From the NCBI RefSeq assembly GCF_000349845.1, contig NC_020829.1:806001-870000 (forward strand): DNA of 64,000 nucleotides, given 5' to 3'. This DNA comes from Pseudomonas sp. ATCC 13867 (lineage in GTDB: Bacteria; Pseudomonadota; Gammaproteobacteria; Pseudomonadales; Pseudomonadaceae). Both the position numbers and the translations under genes were made by a program. The notes below the pieces were generated by a model. That model was not told where the DNA came from. It saw only the letters and a list, made by a program, of their open reading frames with translations, and did no database searches. Shown here piece by piece: positions 55,925 to 63,931 of the stretch (within the stretch, counting starts at the first letter, position 1; every line of letters begins with the position of its first letter).

Positions 55925-57217
55925 TTAGGTCGGTTGGATGGCGGGGCGCCGACGATACTGTTCCCGCGACGCACGCTTCATGGTGATCGAGAAGCCTGGC
56001 GCCTGCGGCGGCATGTACGCGGCAGCGCGGACGACGCAGGGATCTTCGAAGTGCTCGTGGAGGTGGTCCACGTACTCGATCACGCGGCCCTCGCGGGTGC
56101 CGGAGATGCACAGGTAGTCGATCATCGACAGGTGCTGGACGTACTCGCACAGGCCCACGCCGCCGGCGTGCGGGCATACCGGCAAGTCGTACTTGGCCGC
56201 CATCAGCAGCACCGCCAGGACTTCGTTGACCCCGCCCAGGCGGCAGGAGTCGATCTGCACCACGTCGATGGCGCCGCGCATGATGAACTGCTTGAAGAGG
56301 ATGCGGTTCTGGCACATCTCGCCGGTGGCGACCTTCACCGGGGCGACGCCCTCGCGGATGACCCGGTGGCCTTCCACATCGTCGGGGCTGGTGGGTTCCT
56401 CGATGAACCAGGGTTTGGCGAAGGCCAGCTCGCGCACCCAGTCCACCGCCTGGCCGACTTCCCAGACCTGGTTGGCGTCGATCATCAGGTTGCGCTGCGG
56501 GCCGATGACTTCGCGGGCGATGCGTACCCGGCGGATATCGTCGTCGAGGTCGCGGCCGACCTTGAGCTTGATGTGCGAGAAGCCAGCGTCCACCGCCTCC
56601 TGGCACAGGCGGCGGAGCTTCTCGTCCGAGTAACCGAGCCAGCCGGCGGAGGTGGTGTAGCAGGGGTAGCCTTCGTCCTGCAGGACCTGGATGCGCTCGT
56701 CCTTGCCGTGGGCGCGCTCGCGCAGCAGTTCGAGGGCTTCCTCGGCGGTGATGCAGTCGGTGAGGTAGCGGAAGTCGACGCAGCGCACCAGTTCCTCTGG
56801 GCTCATGTCCGCTACCAGGCGCCACAACGGCTTGCCCTCGGCCTTGGCCCAGAGGTCCCAGGCAGCGTTGACCACGGCACCGGTGGCCAGGTGGATGGCG
56901 CCCTTGTCCGGGCCGATCCAGCGTAACTGGCTGTCGCTGGTGACATGGCGCCAGAAGCGTCCCATATCGGCGGCGATCCATTCCAGCTCCAGGCCGACCA
57001 GCAATGGTTCCAGGGCGGCGATGGCGGTGCAGCAGATTTCGTTGCCGCGGCCGATGGTGAAGGTCAGGCCGTGGCCTTCCAGGCCGGGGGTGTCGGTTTC
57101 CAGGATGACATAGGCGGCGGAGTAGTCCGGGTCCGGATTCATCGCGTCGGAGCCGTCCAGGGCGAGCGAAGTGGGGAAGCGGATGTCCTCGACGCGAACG
57201 CGGGTAATGCGGGTCAT
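55925..57217 (-). CDS. L-fuconate dehydratase (enolase superfamily)
   Basis: 430 residues, the size of the fuconate dehydratase subgroup. Features include FPTSLALDGSDAMNPDPDYS, the catalytic Lys in FSHIKLKVGRDL, the metal ligands in NLMIDANQVWEV and FIEEPTSPDDVEGHRVI, VATGEMCQNR, and the C-terminal CPHAGGVGLCEYVQHL. It dehydrates L-fuconate to 2-keto-3-deoxy-L-fuconate. It lies 17 bases from the hairpin-rich element that separates it from the hydrolase gene. Confidence 0.93.
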   Translation of the reverse strand: MTRITRVRVEDIRFPTSLALDGSDAMNPDPDYSAAYVILETDTPGLEGHGLTFTIGRGNEICCTAIAALEPLLVGLELEWIAADMGRFWRHVTSDSQLRWIGPDKGAIHLATGAVVNAAWDLWAKAEGKPLWRLVADMSPEELVRCVDFRYLTDCITAEEALELLRERAHGKDERIQVLQDEGYPCYTTSAGWLGYSDEKLRRLCQEAVDAGFSHIKLKVGRDLDDDIRRVRIAREVIGPQRNLMIDANQVWEVGQAVDWVRELAFAKPWFIEEPTSPDDVEGHRVIREGVAPVKVATGEMCQNRILFKQFIMRGAIDVVQIDSCRLGGVNEVLAVLLMAAKYDLPVCPHAGGVGLCEYVQHLSMIDYLCISGTREGRVIEYVDHLHEHFEDPCVVRAAAYMPPQAPGFSITMKRASREQYRRRPAIQPT

Positions 57218-57234
57218 GTAGGTGCTCTCTCTTT

Positions 57235-57422
57235 GAACCTGTCTAGGCTCTGCTGTGCGCTGGCGGAACTGCATTGGAAACAGGCTCGGAAAGCCGCTTT
57301 TGGCTAACGCACTTCAGTGCGGCCCCGTGGGGGCTCGCGAAGCGAGTACGTGCCATTTACAACTCGTAGACTCCGTGTCCTCGCCTTGTTCCGCTCTAGC
57401 TCGCGAGACCGTAAACAGGTTC
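57235..57422. repeat. 188-bp hairpin-rich element with terminal inverted repeats
   Basis: GAACCTGT at 57235-57242 and ACAGGTTC at 57415-57422 are perfect inverted ends. Internally GCGGAAC and GTTCCGC continue the pairing, and three small hairpins stand in a row: CGCACT/AGTGCG (57308-57321), GCCCC/GGGGC (about 57323-57334) and CTCGC/GCGAG (57334-57346). No ORF is seen. It has the form of a miniature mobile or BIME-like element placed within the fucose operon. Confidence 0.55.
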
Positions 57423-57459
57423 TTGTTCTGGTACGGCCGGCAGCGTGCCGACCGCTGGG

Positions 57460-58305
57460 TCAGTCGGCTTGTACCGTGCGCTGGTTCTGTTCGCCCAGGC
57501 CATCGATACCCAGGCGCATGTGCTGGCCAGGGCGCAGATAGACTGGAGGCTTCAGGCCCAGACCAACGCCCGGTGGGGTCCCGGTGGAGATCACGTCGCC
57601 CGGTTGCAGGCTCATGAAGCGACTGAGGTAGGCGATGATCTGCGGTACCCGGAAGATCATGGTGCGGGTATTGCCGTTCTGGTAGCGCTTGCCGTCGACT
57701 TCCAGCCAGATGTCCAGCTGGTGCGGGTCGGTGATCTCGTCGGCGGTCACCAGCCACGGACCGAGCGGGCCGAAGGTATCGCAGCCCTTGCCCTTGTCCC
57801 AGGTGCCGCCGCGTTCCAACTGGTACTCACGCTCGGAGATATCGTTGATCACGCAATAACCGGCCACATGCTCCAGCGCCCGGCGTTCGTCGATGTAGTG
57901 GCCGCCACGGCCGATCACCACGCCCAGTTCCACTTCCCAGTCGGTCTTGGTCGACTGGCGGGGGATTTCCACGTCATCGTCGGGGCCGCAGATGGCACTG
58001 GTCCACTTGTTGAATATCACCGGCTCGGCGGGCACTTCCATGCCCGATTCGGCGGCATGGTCGGCATAGTTCAGGCCGATGCAGATGAACTTGCCGACCT
58101 GGCCGACGCAGGCGCCGAGGCGCGGCGTCCCATCCACCAGCGGCAGGCTTCGCGGATCGAGCTGGCGCAGGCCGTCGAGACCCTCCGGGGTCAGCACGTT
58201 ACCGGCGATATCACCGATGTGCTGGGAAAGGTCGCGGAGCCGGCCGTCCGCGTCGAGCAGTCCGGGGCGTTCGGCGCCCTTGGCGCCATATCGTAGAAGT
58301 TTCAT
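57460..58305 (-). CDS. 2,4-diketo-3-deoxy-L-fuconate hydrolase (FAH family)
   Basis: 281 residues. The FAH fold is recognised by CIGLNYADHAAESGMEVPAE, KTDWEVELGVVIGRGGHYI with metal-binding acidic residues, GYCVINDISEREYQLERGG, and GDVISTGTPPGVGLGLKPP. It cleaves the diketo acid to pyruvate and L-lactate, the last step of the non-phosphorylative route. It starts 21 bases after the dehydrogenase gene. Confidence 0.88.
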   Translation of the reverse strand: MKLLRYGAKGAERPGLLDADGRLRDLSQHIGDIAGNVLTPEGLDGLRQLDPRSLPLVDGTPRLGACVGQVGKFICIGLNYADHAAESGMEVPAEPVIFNKWTSAICGPDDDVEIPRQSTKTDWEVELGVVIGRGGHYIDERRALEHVAGYCVINDISEREYQLERGGTWDKGKGCDTFGPLGPWLVTADEITDPHQLDIWLEVDGKRYQNGNTRTMIFRVPQIIAYLSRFMSLQPGDVISTGTPPGVGLGLKPPVYLRPGQHMRLGIDGLGEQNQRTVQAD

Positions 58306-58326
58306 CGGGTCACTCCACAGATTGGG

Positions 58327-59067
58327 TCAGTTGCTCCAGCCGCCATCGATGACCTGCACGGTCCCGGTGGTGAAGGCCGAGGCGTCGGCAGCGAGGTACA
58401 GCGCCAACTGGGCGATTTCCTCGGGCGTGCCGATGCGCCCCAAGGGCTGGCGGCCGACGAAGCTGGCGTAGACATCACTCTCGCTACGCGACTCCGCGAG
58501 GGCTTGCGCAGCGATGCGCTGGCGCAGGGAGGGCGACTCGACGGTGCCGGGGCAGATGGCGTTGCAGCGAATGCCTTGGCCGATGTAGTCCGCGGCAATG
58601 GCCTTGCTCATGCCGATCACCGCGGCCTTGCTCGCACAGTAGGCGAAGCGATTGGGCACGCCTTTCACGCTGGATGCCACCGAGGCCATGTTGATGATCG
58701 AGCCGGCGCCCTTGGCCAGCATGCCGGGGAGGAAAGCACGGATCATGCGGTACATGGCGTTGACGTTGAGTTCGAAAGAGAAATTCCAGTCTTTCTCATC
58801 GCACTCGAGAATCGTGCCGCTGTGCACATAGCCGGCGCAGTTGAACAGCACATCGATCTGGCCCACGCGCTGAGCGAGCGCAACGATGGCCTGGGGATCG
58901 GTGACATCGAGGATTTCCTGCTGGGCGCCGGCCAGGCTGGCGAGAGCGTCGCCGTTGACATCGGTCGCGATCACTTCGGCACCGGCGGCAAGGAAGGCTT
59001 CGGCGCTGGCGCGGCCGATGCCCTGAGCTGCGGCGGTAAGGAGAACCCTTTTACCGGCAAGGTCCAT
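58327..59067 (-). CDS. 2-keto-3-deoxy-L-fuconate dehydrogenase (SDR family)
   Basis: 246 residues. Motifs are LLTAAAQGIGRASAEAFLAA, FNCAGYVHSGTI, the catalytic INMASVASSVKG Ser and FAYCASKAAVIGMSKA Tyr/Lys. It oxidises 2-keto-3-deoxy-L-fuconate at C4. It is the first gene of the fucose operon, with AGGAG five bases before its ATG and an AATAATAA motif just upstream. Confidence 0.87.
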   Translation of the reverse strand: MDLAGKRVLLTAAAQGIGRASAEAFLAAGAEVIATDVNGDALASLAGAQQEILDVTDPQAIVALAQRVGQIDVLFNCAGYVHSGTILECDEKDWNFSFELNVNAMYRMIRAFLPGMLAKGAGSIINMASVASSVKGVPNRFAYCASKAAVIGMSKAIAADYIGQGIRCNAICPGTVESPSLRQRIAAQALAESRSESDVYASFVGRQPLGRIGTPEEIAQLALYLAADASAFTTGTVQVIDGGWSN

Positions 59068-59082
59068 ACTGACTCCTGATAT

Positions 59083-59090
59083 TTATTATT
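59083..59090 (-). promoter_or_regulatory. Hfq/Crc-type motif before the first fucose operon gene
   Basis: The minus strand reads AATAATAA, an AAYAAYAA match, 15-23 bases ahead of the start and next to the ribosome-binding site. It is the fourth such motif in the operon; being only A and T it is less specific than the others. Confidence 0.45.
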
Positions 59091-59101
59091 AATGGATCAA
59101 A

Positions 59102-59117
59102 GGTCAGGCCATTTGAG
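59102..59117. promoter_or_regulatory. Second FadR-type operator
   Basis: GGTCAGGCCATTTGAG is the complement of CTCAAATGGCCTGACC, which repeats the half CTCAATGGCCTGACC of the main operator with one extra base. It lies in the leader of the fucose operon. Confidence 0.5.
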
Positions 59118-59172
59118 GTGCGGCAAGCCCCGGATTCTGGCTTCATCTTTGCTATGATGACTCGGACTCCAG

Positions 59173-59197
59173 GGCTCAATGGCCTGACCATTGAGCC
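59173..59197. promoter_or_regulatory. Main FadR-type operator of the fucose operon
   Basis: GGCTCAATGG (59173-59182) and CCATTGAGCC (59188-59197) are perfect inverted arms around CCTGA. The core TGGCCTGACCA fits the TGG-N5-CCA form of FadR-subgroup GntR operators. It lies about 90 bases before the regulator start and 105 bases before the operon start. Confidence 0.68.
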
Positions 59198-59288
59198 AAT
59201 AGTTAGCACGTGAAAAATATTCCTACAAGTTCAGGCATAGAAATTTTTCGCCGATGAGTCGTCACACACTTGCCTGTCGAGTCTCTAG

Positions 59289-60053
59289 ATGCCATTACAA
59301 GTTGTTGATAACAAAAGACTTTACCGTCAGATAGCCGACCAGCTCAGAGCCTTGATCGAAAGTGGCGAGTTTCCACCCGGCAGCCGCTTGCCTGCCGAGC
59401 GTGATTTGGCCAAGCAGCTTGGCGTCAGTCGCGCTTCGGTGCGCGAGGCGCTGATCGCCCTGGAGGTCATTGGCCTGGTGGATGTGCGCGTCGGCAACGG
59501 GGTGATCGTCTGTGAACCGCCGATGGAACTGGTCGATGCTCCCGTGATGGAGTTGGCTTCACGTGATCAGTGGCGCGAGATCGACCCGGAACTGGGTATA
59601 GAGGTCGACTTCAACGCGGAAATCCCCCCGTTCTCACTGTTGCAGGCGCGCCGCCTGGTCGAGCCCGAATGCGCGGCATTGGCGGCGGAGCTGGCGAGCG
59701 ACGAGGAGCTTCGGGGGATTCGCGAGGCGTTCGAACGCAACGTCGAGGATAACCTCGGGCGTTCCCAGACCCACCCAGGGGACCGGCTCTTCCACATCCG
59801 TATCGCCCAGGCGAGCGGCAATCCAGCGTATGGCCTGTTGATCCAGCATTTGCTCGGGCACCGTTACGGCTCGATGTTCCAGCGCCTGCAAGCTCACTAC
59901 ACGCCAGAGGACATGCCGCACCGCTCGGAAAACGAGCACCGCAGGATACTCGATGCCATCGAGCGCCGAGACCCGGAAGCGGCGCGTATCTCGATGCAAG
60001 CCCACCTGGATACGGTGATTCGTATCTTCATGCGCGGACAGGTGGGGCGATAA
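59289..60053 (+). CDS. FadR-subgroup GntR regulator of fucose catabolism
   Basis: 254 residues. The winged HTH (1-75) shows LYRQIADQLRALIESGEFPP, GSRLPAERDLAKQLGVSRAS and VREALIALEVIGLVDVRVGN. The C-terminal FCD domain has metal-ligand positions in DRLFHIRIAQASGN and HRSENEHRRILDAIE. It is divergent from the fucose operon, and the palindrome at 59173-59197 between them is its likely site. It probably represses in the absence of a fucose catabolite. Confidence 0.9.
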   Translation: MPLQVVDNKRLYRQIADQLRALIESGEFPPGSRLPAERDLAKQLGVSRASVREALIALEVIGLVDVRVGNGVIVCEPPMELVDAPVMELASRDQWREIDPELGIEVDFNAEIPPFSLLQARRLVEPECAALAAELASDEELRGIREAFERNVEDNLGRSQTHPGDRLFHIRIAQASGNPAYGLLIQHLLGHRYGSMFQRLQAHYTPEDMPHRSENEHRRILDAIERRDPEAARISMQAHLDTVIRIFMRGQVGR

Positions 60054-60060
60054 GGTGGAG

Positions 60061-60096
60061 AATGCCGTTTCTCCAGCATGGGAAACGGCATTTTCC
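60061..60096 (+). terminator. Rho-independent terminator after the GntR gene
   Basis: AATGCCGTTTC pairs with GGAAACGGCATT and is followed by TTTT, eight bases after the gene stop. The A-rich opposite side is weak, so it works mainly on the plus strand. Confidence 0.75.
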
Positions 60097-60134
60097 TTGA
60101 ACGAAAGTGCGGGTCCGGTGCTTCGTCGTGGCTA

Positions 60135-60332
60135 TTACGACTCGATCTCCAGGGCGTGAAAAATGCTGCGCCGCTTGGCCTCGCTCTCTTCGTCCCCGTT
60201 CTCGGGCCCTGAGTTCTCGACAATGCCGCAGCCGGCGAACAGGTGGCGATGCCGCTCGTGCAGAATGGGCGAGCGCAAGGCCACCAGGAAGTCGCCATTG
60301 CCCTCGGCGTCGGGGAGCGGCGGCCGAAACCT
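60135..60332 (-). pseudogene. C-terminal remnant of an isochorismate synthase-like gene
   Basis: A 65-codon stretch ending in TAA at 60135 reads DFLVALRSPILHERHRHLFA, then GCGIVENSGPENGDEES and EAKRRSIFHALEIES. FAGxGIV followed by ESEAKRRSI matches the last third of chorismate-binding isochorismate/salicylate synthases. The rest of the gene is absent, so it is a truncated relic. It occupies part of the 659-base gap 60054-60712, which otherwise holds terminators and the mini-ORF. Confidence 0.6.
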
Positions 60333-60510
60333 TCGTGCTGGCGAATGAGGTCCAGGGCCTGGGAAGAGGGACCTCTCACCTTACCCACACCTTCACCCAC
60401 ACTTTGGCGATGGATTCTGCCAGTCTTCGTCGGATGTCTCGAGACAATGCTAGGCCTCAAGCCCTTGATTTTATAGAGCCTTATGGCTGCCAGTGGATTT
60501 CCGTAGGCAT

Positions 60511-60537
60511 TAAAAAAGCCGGCTTGTGGCCGGCTTT
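60511..60537 (-). terminator. Rho-independent terminator after the mini-ORF or small RNA
   Basis: On the minus strand AAAGCCGG and CCGGCTTT pair around a short loop and the run ends in TTTTTT. It lies 18 bases past the stop of the mini-ORF at 60555. Confidence 0.75.
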
Positions 60538-60554
60538 CAGGGGGTGGTCCAACC

Positions 60555-60659
60555 TTACTTCTGGTACGGCGGACCGCCTTGATTCTGTGGCAGCGCAGCG
60601 AGCTGCGTGCGGGGCGCAGATGGTAGCAAAGTCGGGACGAAAAGCCTAATCCCGGTCAT
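60555..60659 (-). ncRNA. Terminator-framed small RNA or 34-residue mini-ORF
   Basis: The stretch between the ppa terminator and the terminator at 60511 could encode MTGIRLFVPTLLPSAPRTQL then AALPQNQGGPPYQK. It could equally be a small RNA of about 110 nt starting after a TACCAT -10-like box near 60622, with hairpins GCAG/CTGC and GGCGG/CCGCC. There is no ribosome-binding site, because the ATG sits on the end of the ppa terminator, which favours RNA. The choice is unresolved. Confidence 0.35.
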
Positions 60660-60660
60660 G

Positions 60661-60686
60661 AAAAAGCCCCGCCTGGGCGGGGCTCT
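60661..60686 (-). terminator. Rho-independent terminator of ppa
   Basis: On the minus strand GCCCCGC and GCGGGGC pair around CCAG and are followed by TTTTT, 27 bases after the ppa stop. Confidence 0.85.
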
Positions 60687-60712
60687 TCACGGCGCGGTCA
60701 CCCGCGCCACCA

Positions 60713-61243
60713 TCACTTGGCCTGGAAGGCAGCGACGGCCTTGTTGATGTAGTCGTGGGCCTGGGCGGTGTCGCCCCAGCCTTCGACCTTCACCCACTTG
60801 CCCTTCTCGAGATCCTTGTAGTTCTCGAAGAAGTGCTTGATCTGTTCCAGCAGCAGGGCCGGCAGGTCGGTGTATTCCTTCACGTCCTTGTACAGGACGC
60901 TCAGCTTGTCGTGCGGTACGGCGATCAGCTTGGCGTCGCCGCCGGCTTCGTCGCTCATGTTCAGCACGCCAACCGGACGGGCGCGGATCACGGAGCCCGG
61001 AGCGACCGGGTAGGGGGTCACGACCAGCACGTCCAGAGGGTCGCCGTCGTCGGCCAGGGTGTTCGGGATGAAGCCGTAGTTGGCCGGGTAGAACATCGGG
61101 GTGGCCATGAACCGGTCGACGAACAGGCAGTCGGTGTCCTTGTCGATTTCGTACTTGATCGGCGCGTGGTTGGCCGGGATCTCGATGGCGACGTAAATGT
61201 CGTTCGGCAGGTCTTTGCCAGCCGGGATGCTGCTGTAGCTCAT
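60713..61243 (-). CDS. ppa: Inorganic pyrophosphatase
   Basis: 176 residues, the length of family I bacterial enzymes. The signature [10 protein letters not shown] holds the catalytic Asp66, Asp68 and Asp71; further ligands are in [14 protein letters not shown] and [12 protein letters not shown]. It hydrolyses pyrophosphate to phosphate in the cytoplasm and drives biosynthetic reactions forward. A strong terminator follows. Confidence 0.97.
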   Translation of the reverse strand: MSYSSIPAGKDLPNDIYVAIEIPANHAPIKYEIDKDTDCLFVDRFMATPMFYPANYGFIPNTLADDGDPLDVLVVTPYPVAPGSVIRARPVGVLNMSDEAGGDAKLIAVPHDKLSVLYKDVKEYTDLPALLLEQIKHFFENYKDLEKGKWVKVEGWGDTAQAHDYINKAVAAFQAK

Positions 61244-61323
61244 GGACGACTCCAGGGGGTTGTCGGGCCGAAAAAGTGCGGCGGATTATAGTGAGATTGC
61301 CGTGGCCAAGCCACAGACATCGC

Positions 61324-62142
61324 TTACTGCGCCTGAGTTTCCTGATATTCGGGGTGCTCGCGCTGAAGCTGCTTGAGGCGCGAGAGCGGATCTTGCCGGT
61401 AGAACAGTGCGAGCTGCTCGTAGACCTTCGGATAGGCCTCGTGCAGCAGGTCGGGTGCGGTGAAGAAGTATTCGCTGGTGACAGCGAAAAACTCCGCCGG
61501 ATTCTCTGCCGCGTAGGGGTCGATGGCGGTGTGAGCTCGCGGATCGCGGTCGAGCTGGCGGTTCATGTCGTCGTAGGCGCTCTGCATCGCGGTGGCCCAG
61601 TCGGCGACGCGCATGTCGCGGTGCAGCGGCGGCAGGCCGTTGGCGTCGCCGTTGAGCATGTCCAGCTTGTGCGCCAGTTCGTGGATCACCAGGTTGTAGG
61701 CGTCCCAACCGCCGCCGCTTTCCACGCCGGGCCAGGCGAGGATCACCGGGCCCTGCAGCGAGGTTTCGCCAGCGCGCTCGTCGTCGAACTCGTGGACGAC
61801 GCCGGCCGGGTCCCGGTGCTTCTGCGGGCTGACGAAGTCGTCGGGGTACAGCACCAGTTCGTGGAAGCCCTGGTACCAGTTCAGCTCCGGCAGGTGCAGC
61901 AGCGGCAGTTGCGCCTGGGTGGCGAGCAGCAGGCGGCGGAGGTCGTCGAGCTCGACACCGGGCAGGGCGGAGAGGTGCTTGTCGCGCAGGAACAGCAGCG
62001 CCCGCTCGCCGAGCAGGCGCAGTTCGTCATCGTTCAGGCCATCGAGGATCGGCAGGCGCCGGCGTACCTGTGCCCACAACTGCGCGTCGAGCGGGTGGCG
62101 GGCGAGGAAGCGTCGGCGGCGCCAGTCGCTGAAGGACCACAT
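61324..62142 (-). CDS. mtfA: MtfA-type zinc peptidase
   Basis: 272 residues. The HExxH zinc motif is HELAH at 154-158 in YNLVIHELAHKLDMLNG, and the third-ligand region is ATAMQSAYDDMNRQL to YAAENPAEFFAVTSEYFF. The N-terminus PLDAQLWAQVRRRLPIL is typical. In enterics MtfA is an aminopeptidase that binds the regulator Mlc; its role in Pseudomonas is unclear. It precedes ppa and follows the DedA gene by seven bases. Confidence 0.92.
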   Translation of the reverse strand: MWSFSDWRRRRFLARHPLDAQLWAQVRRRLPILDGLNDDELRLLGERALLFLRDKHLSALPGVELDDLRRLLLATQAQLPLLHLPELNWYQGFHELVLYPDDFVSPQKHRDPAGVVHEFDDERAGETSLQGPVILAWPGVESGGGWDAYNLVIHELAHKLDMLNGDANGLPPLHRDMRVADWATAMQSAYDDMNRQLDRDPRAHTAIDPYAAENPAEFFAVTSEYFFTAPDLLHEAYPKVYEQLALFYRQDPLSRLKQLQREHPEYQETQAQ

Positions 62143-62149
62143 GGCCGGC

Positions 62150-62809
62150 TCAGTGCTCGCTGGTCTGGGCCTTGGCCGACGGGCGCATCTTGTGGCGGAT
62201 GAAGCCGATGATCATGGGCAGCAGGGAGAAGGCGATGATGCCGATGATCATCAGCGAGAGGTTCTGCTTGATGAACGGCACGTTGCCGAAGAAGTAGCCC
62301 AGGGTCACCAGGCCGCCGACCCAGGCCACGCTGCCGGCCACACTGAAGAACAGGAAGCGCAGGTAGGGCATGTAGGCCATGCCGGCGACGAACGGTGCGA
62401 AGGTCCGCACGATGGGCAGGAAGCGCGCCAGGGTCACGGTCTTGCCGCCGTGACGTTCGTAGAAGGCGTGGGTCTGGTCGAGGTAGTCGCGGCGGAAGAT
62501 TTTCGAGTCCGGCTTGCTGAACAGGCGTTTGCCCAGGGTTCGGCCGATCACGTAGTTGGTGCTGTCGCCGGTGATGGCGGCGACCAGCAGCAGGCCGCCG
62601 AGCAGCCAGGGGTCCATGCCGCCGGTGGCGCAGATGGCGCCGGCGATGAACAGCAGCGAGTCGCCGGGGAGGAAGGGCGTTACGACCAGGCCGGTCTCGC
62701 AGAAGATCACCAGGAACAGGATGGCGTAGATCCAGACACCGTAGTTGCTCACTAGCAGGGACAGGTAGGTGTCGAGATGGAGAATCAGGTCGATCGGGTT
62801 GAAATCCAT
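62150..62809 (-). CDS. DedA-family (SNARE-associated) membrane protein
   Basis: 219 residues with about five membrane helices. Family motifs are FCETGLVVTPFLPGDSLLFI near the N-terminus and GGKTVTLARFLPIVRTFAPF with VAGMAYM in the middle. DedA proteins act as proton-coupled lipid carriers or flippases (undecaprenyl phosphate in some cases) and help maintain the proton motive force. The particular substrate here is not known. Confidence 0.93.
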   Translation of the reverse strand: MDFNPIDLILHLDTYLSLLVSNYGVWIYAILFLVIFCETGLVVTPFLPGDSLLFIAGAICATGGMDPWLLGGLLLVAAITGDSTNYVIGRTLGKRLFSKPDSKIFRRDYLDQTHAFYERHGGKTVTLARFLPIVRTFAPFVAGMAYMPYLRFLFFSVAGSVAWVGGLVTLGYFFGNVPFIKQNLSLMIIGIIAFSLLPMIIGFIRHKMRPSAKAQTSEH

Positions 62810-63127
62810 GAGAAGCCTGTGTTGACAGCGGGGTGAGCGGCCGGGGTGCGCATTATAGGGGCGGTTGCGTGCCGGAAACGCGCTTCATCGCGTCCTGCGA
62901 CGAACGTCAGCTCAGGATATTACAGGTCGAAGGTGAAAATTCGGTTGGAACGATGGCTGAAATGCCGTGTGACAAATGCGCAGGAGCCCTCCGTTCGGGC
63001 GCTGGTCAAGCCTCGGGGCGGGGCTTCAGGCCGTGGTCGAAGTACGGCGCGCCGGGTGGCGAGTCGATGGCCGGCCTTCACTCGCGTGCGACCGGCCCAC
63101 TGATACTGGCGGGCCCCGGGATAGCCG
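62810..63127. other. Intergenic stretch without a recognised feature
   Basis: 318 bases between the DedA gene and the acetyltransferase. Short plus-strand frames are present but have arginine- and glycine-rich composition, no ribosome-binding site and no family resemblance. The dedA promoter should lie at its left end. Confidence 0.6.
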
Positions 63128-63592
63128 TCAGACCAGGTCGTCGCTGATCGGCAGGATGTAGTTCTTGAACTCGCTGTCTTCGCGGAAACCGATGGACTCG
63201 TAGACCTTTTGCGCCACTTCGTTGTTGACGCTGGTGGAGACGCGCATGCGCACGGCCTGGGTCTCGCGGGCCATCTGCCGCGCGGTTTGCAGCAGGTGGT
63301 CGGCCACCAGTTGGCGGCGCGATTCCTCGGCGACGTAGATGTCGTTGAGGATCCACACGCGCTTGAGGGACAGGGAGGAGAAGCTCGGATAGAGCTGGCA
63401 GAAGCCCAGCAGCTTGTCGTCGCTGTCGTCGGCCAGGGCCAGGTAGATCACCGATTCCTTGCGGCGCAGGCGCTTTTCCAGGAATTTCCGCGAGGACTCG
63501 GGGTAGGGGAGCATGCCGTAGAACTCGCGGTATTTGACGAACAGCGGGGCGAGCAGATCGAGGTGGTCGAGCGTGGCTTGCACGATACGCAT
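63128..63592 (-). CDS. GNAT-family N-acetyltransferase
   Basis: 154 residues. The acetyl-CoA-binding pattern is present: LLGFCQLYPSFSSLSLKRVW on strand 4, LNDIYVAEESRRQLVADHLL with the pyrophosphate loop, and VSTSVNNEVAQKVYESIGFR, the motif B end. The substrate is not predictable. Its neighbours are housekeeping genes. Confidence 0.9.
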   Translation of the reverse strand: MRIVQATLDHLDLLAPLFVKYREFYGMLPYPESSRKFLEKRLRRKESVIYLALADDSDDKLLGFCQLYPSFSSLSLKRVWILNDIYVAEESRRQLVADHLLQTARQMARETQAVRMRVSTSVNNEVAQKVYESIGFREDSEFKNYILPISDDLV

Positions 63593-63750
63593 GGGCGGGC
63601 CTCGGTGTGGTGTGGATAGGCTGGCAGGGCAATGCAGGGGTTATGCCAGCGGATAAGCAATGTATCCGATGCTGCACCAGAAATTGTTGAAAGCGCAATC
63701 CAAGCAAGCGTTTGATCTGGAATGCATGGCAGACGGGTCTGCGCAGTCTG

Positions 63751-63770
63751 CAGGAGCAAGCTTGCTTGCG
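63751..63770. repeat. Degenerate single REP
   Basis: CAGGAGCAAGCTTGCTTGCG is a diverged copy of the REP core found at 63821. With the doublet that follows it fills the 339-base gap 63593-63931, where no gene is seen. Confidence 0.5.
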
Positions 63771-63820
63771 TAGTTTTGCGGGGGGTGACAGGAAGGCTGA
63801 TTCGTCAGGGGGAGACCGAC

Positions 63821-63901
63821 TGTAGGAGCGAGCTTGCTCGCGAATCGTATTTTCCGACAGCTCCGGTACCTGGGCGGTTCGCGAGCAAGCTCGCTCCTAC
63901 A
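63821..63901. repeat. REP doublet
   Basis: TGTAGGAGCGAGCTTGCTCG continuing to 63844 is mirrored by the complement ending CTCGCTCCTACA at 63878-63901, separated by 33 bases. Both share the core of the doublet at 1034-1097, so the same REP family flanks both ends of the window. Confidence 0.88.
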
Positions 63902-63931
63902 AAAAGAGAGCATCACGCCGCGGGTGGCGCC

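Noticed and set aside
62833..63161. Small overlapping plus-strand ORFs between the DedA and acetyltransferase genes
   Set aside because: They are low-complexity arginine- and glycine-rich frames without start signals.
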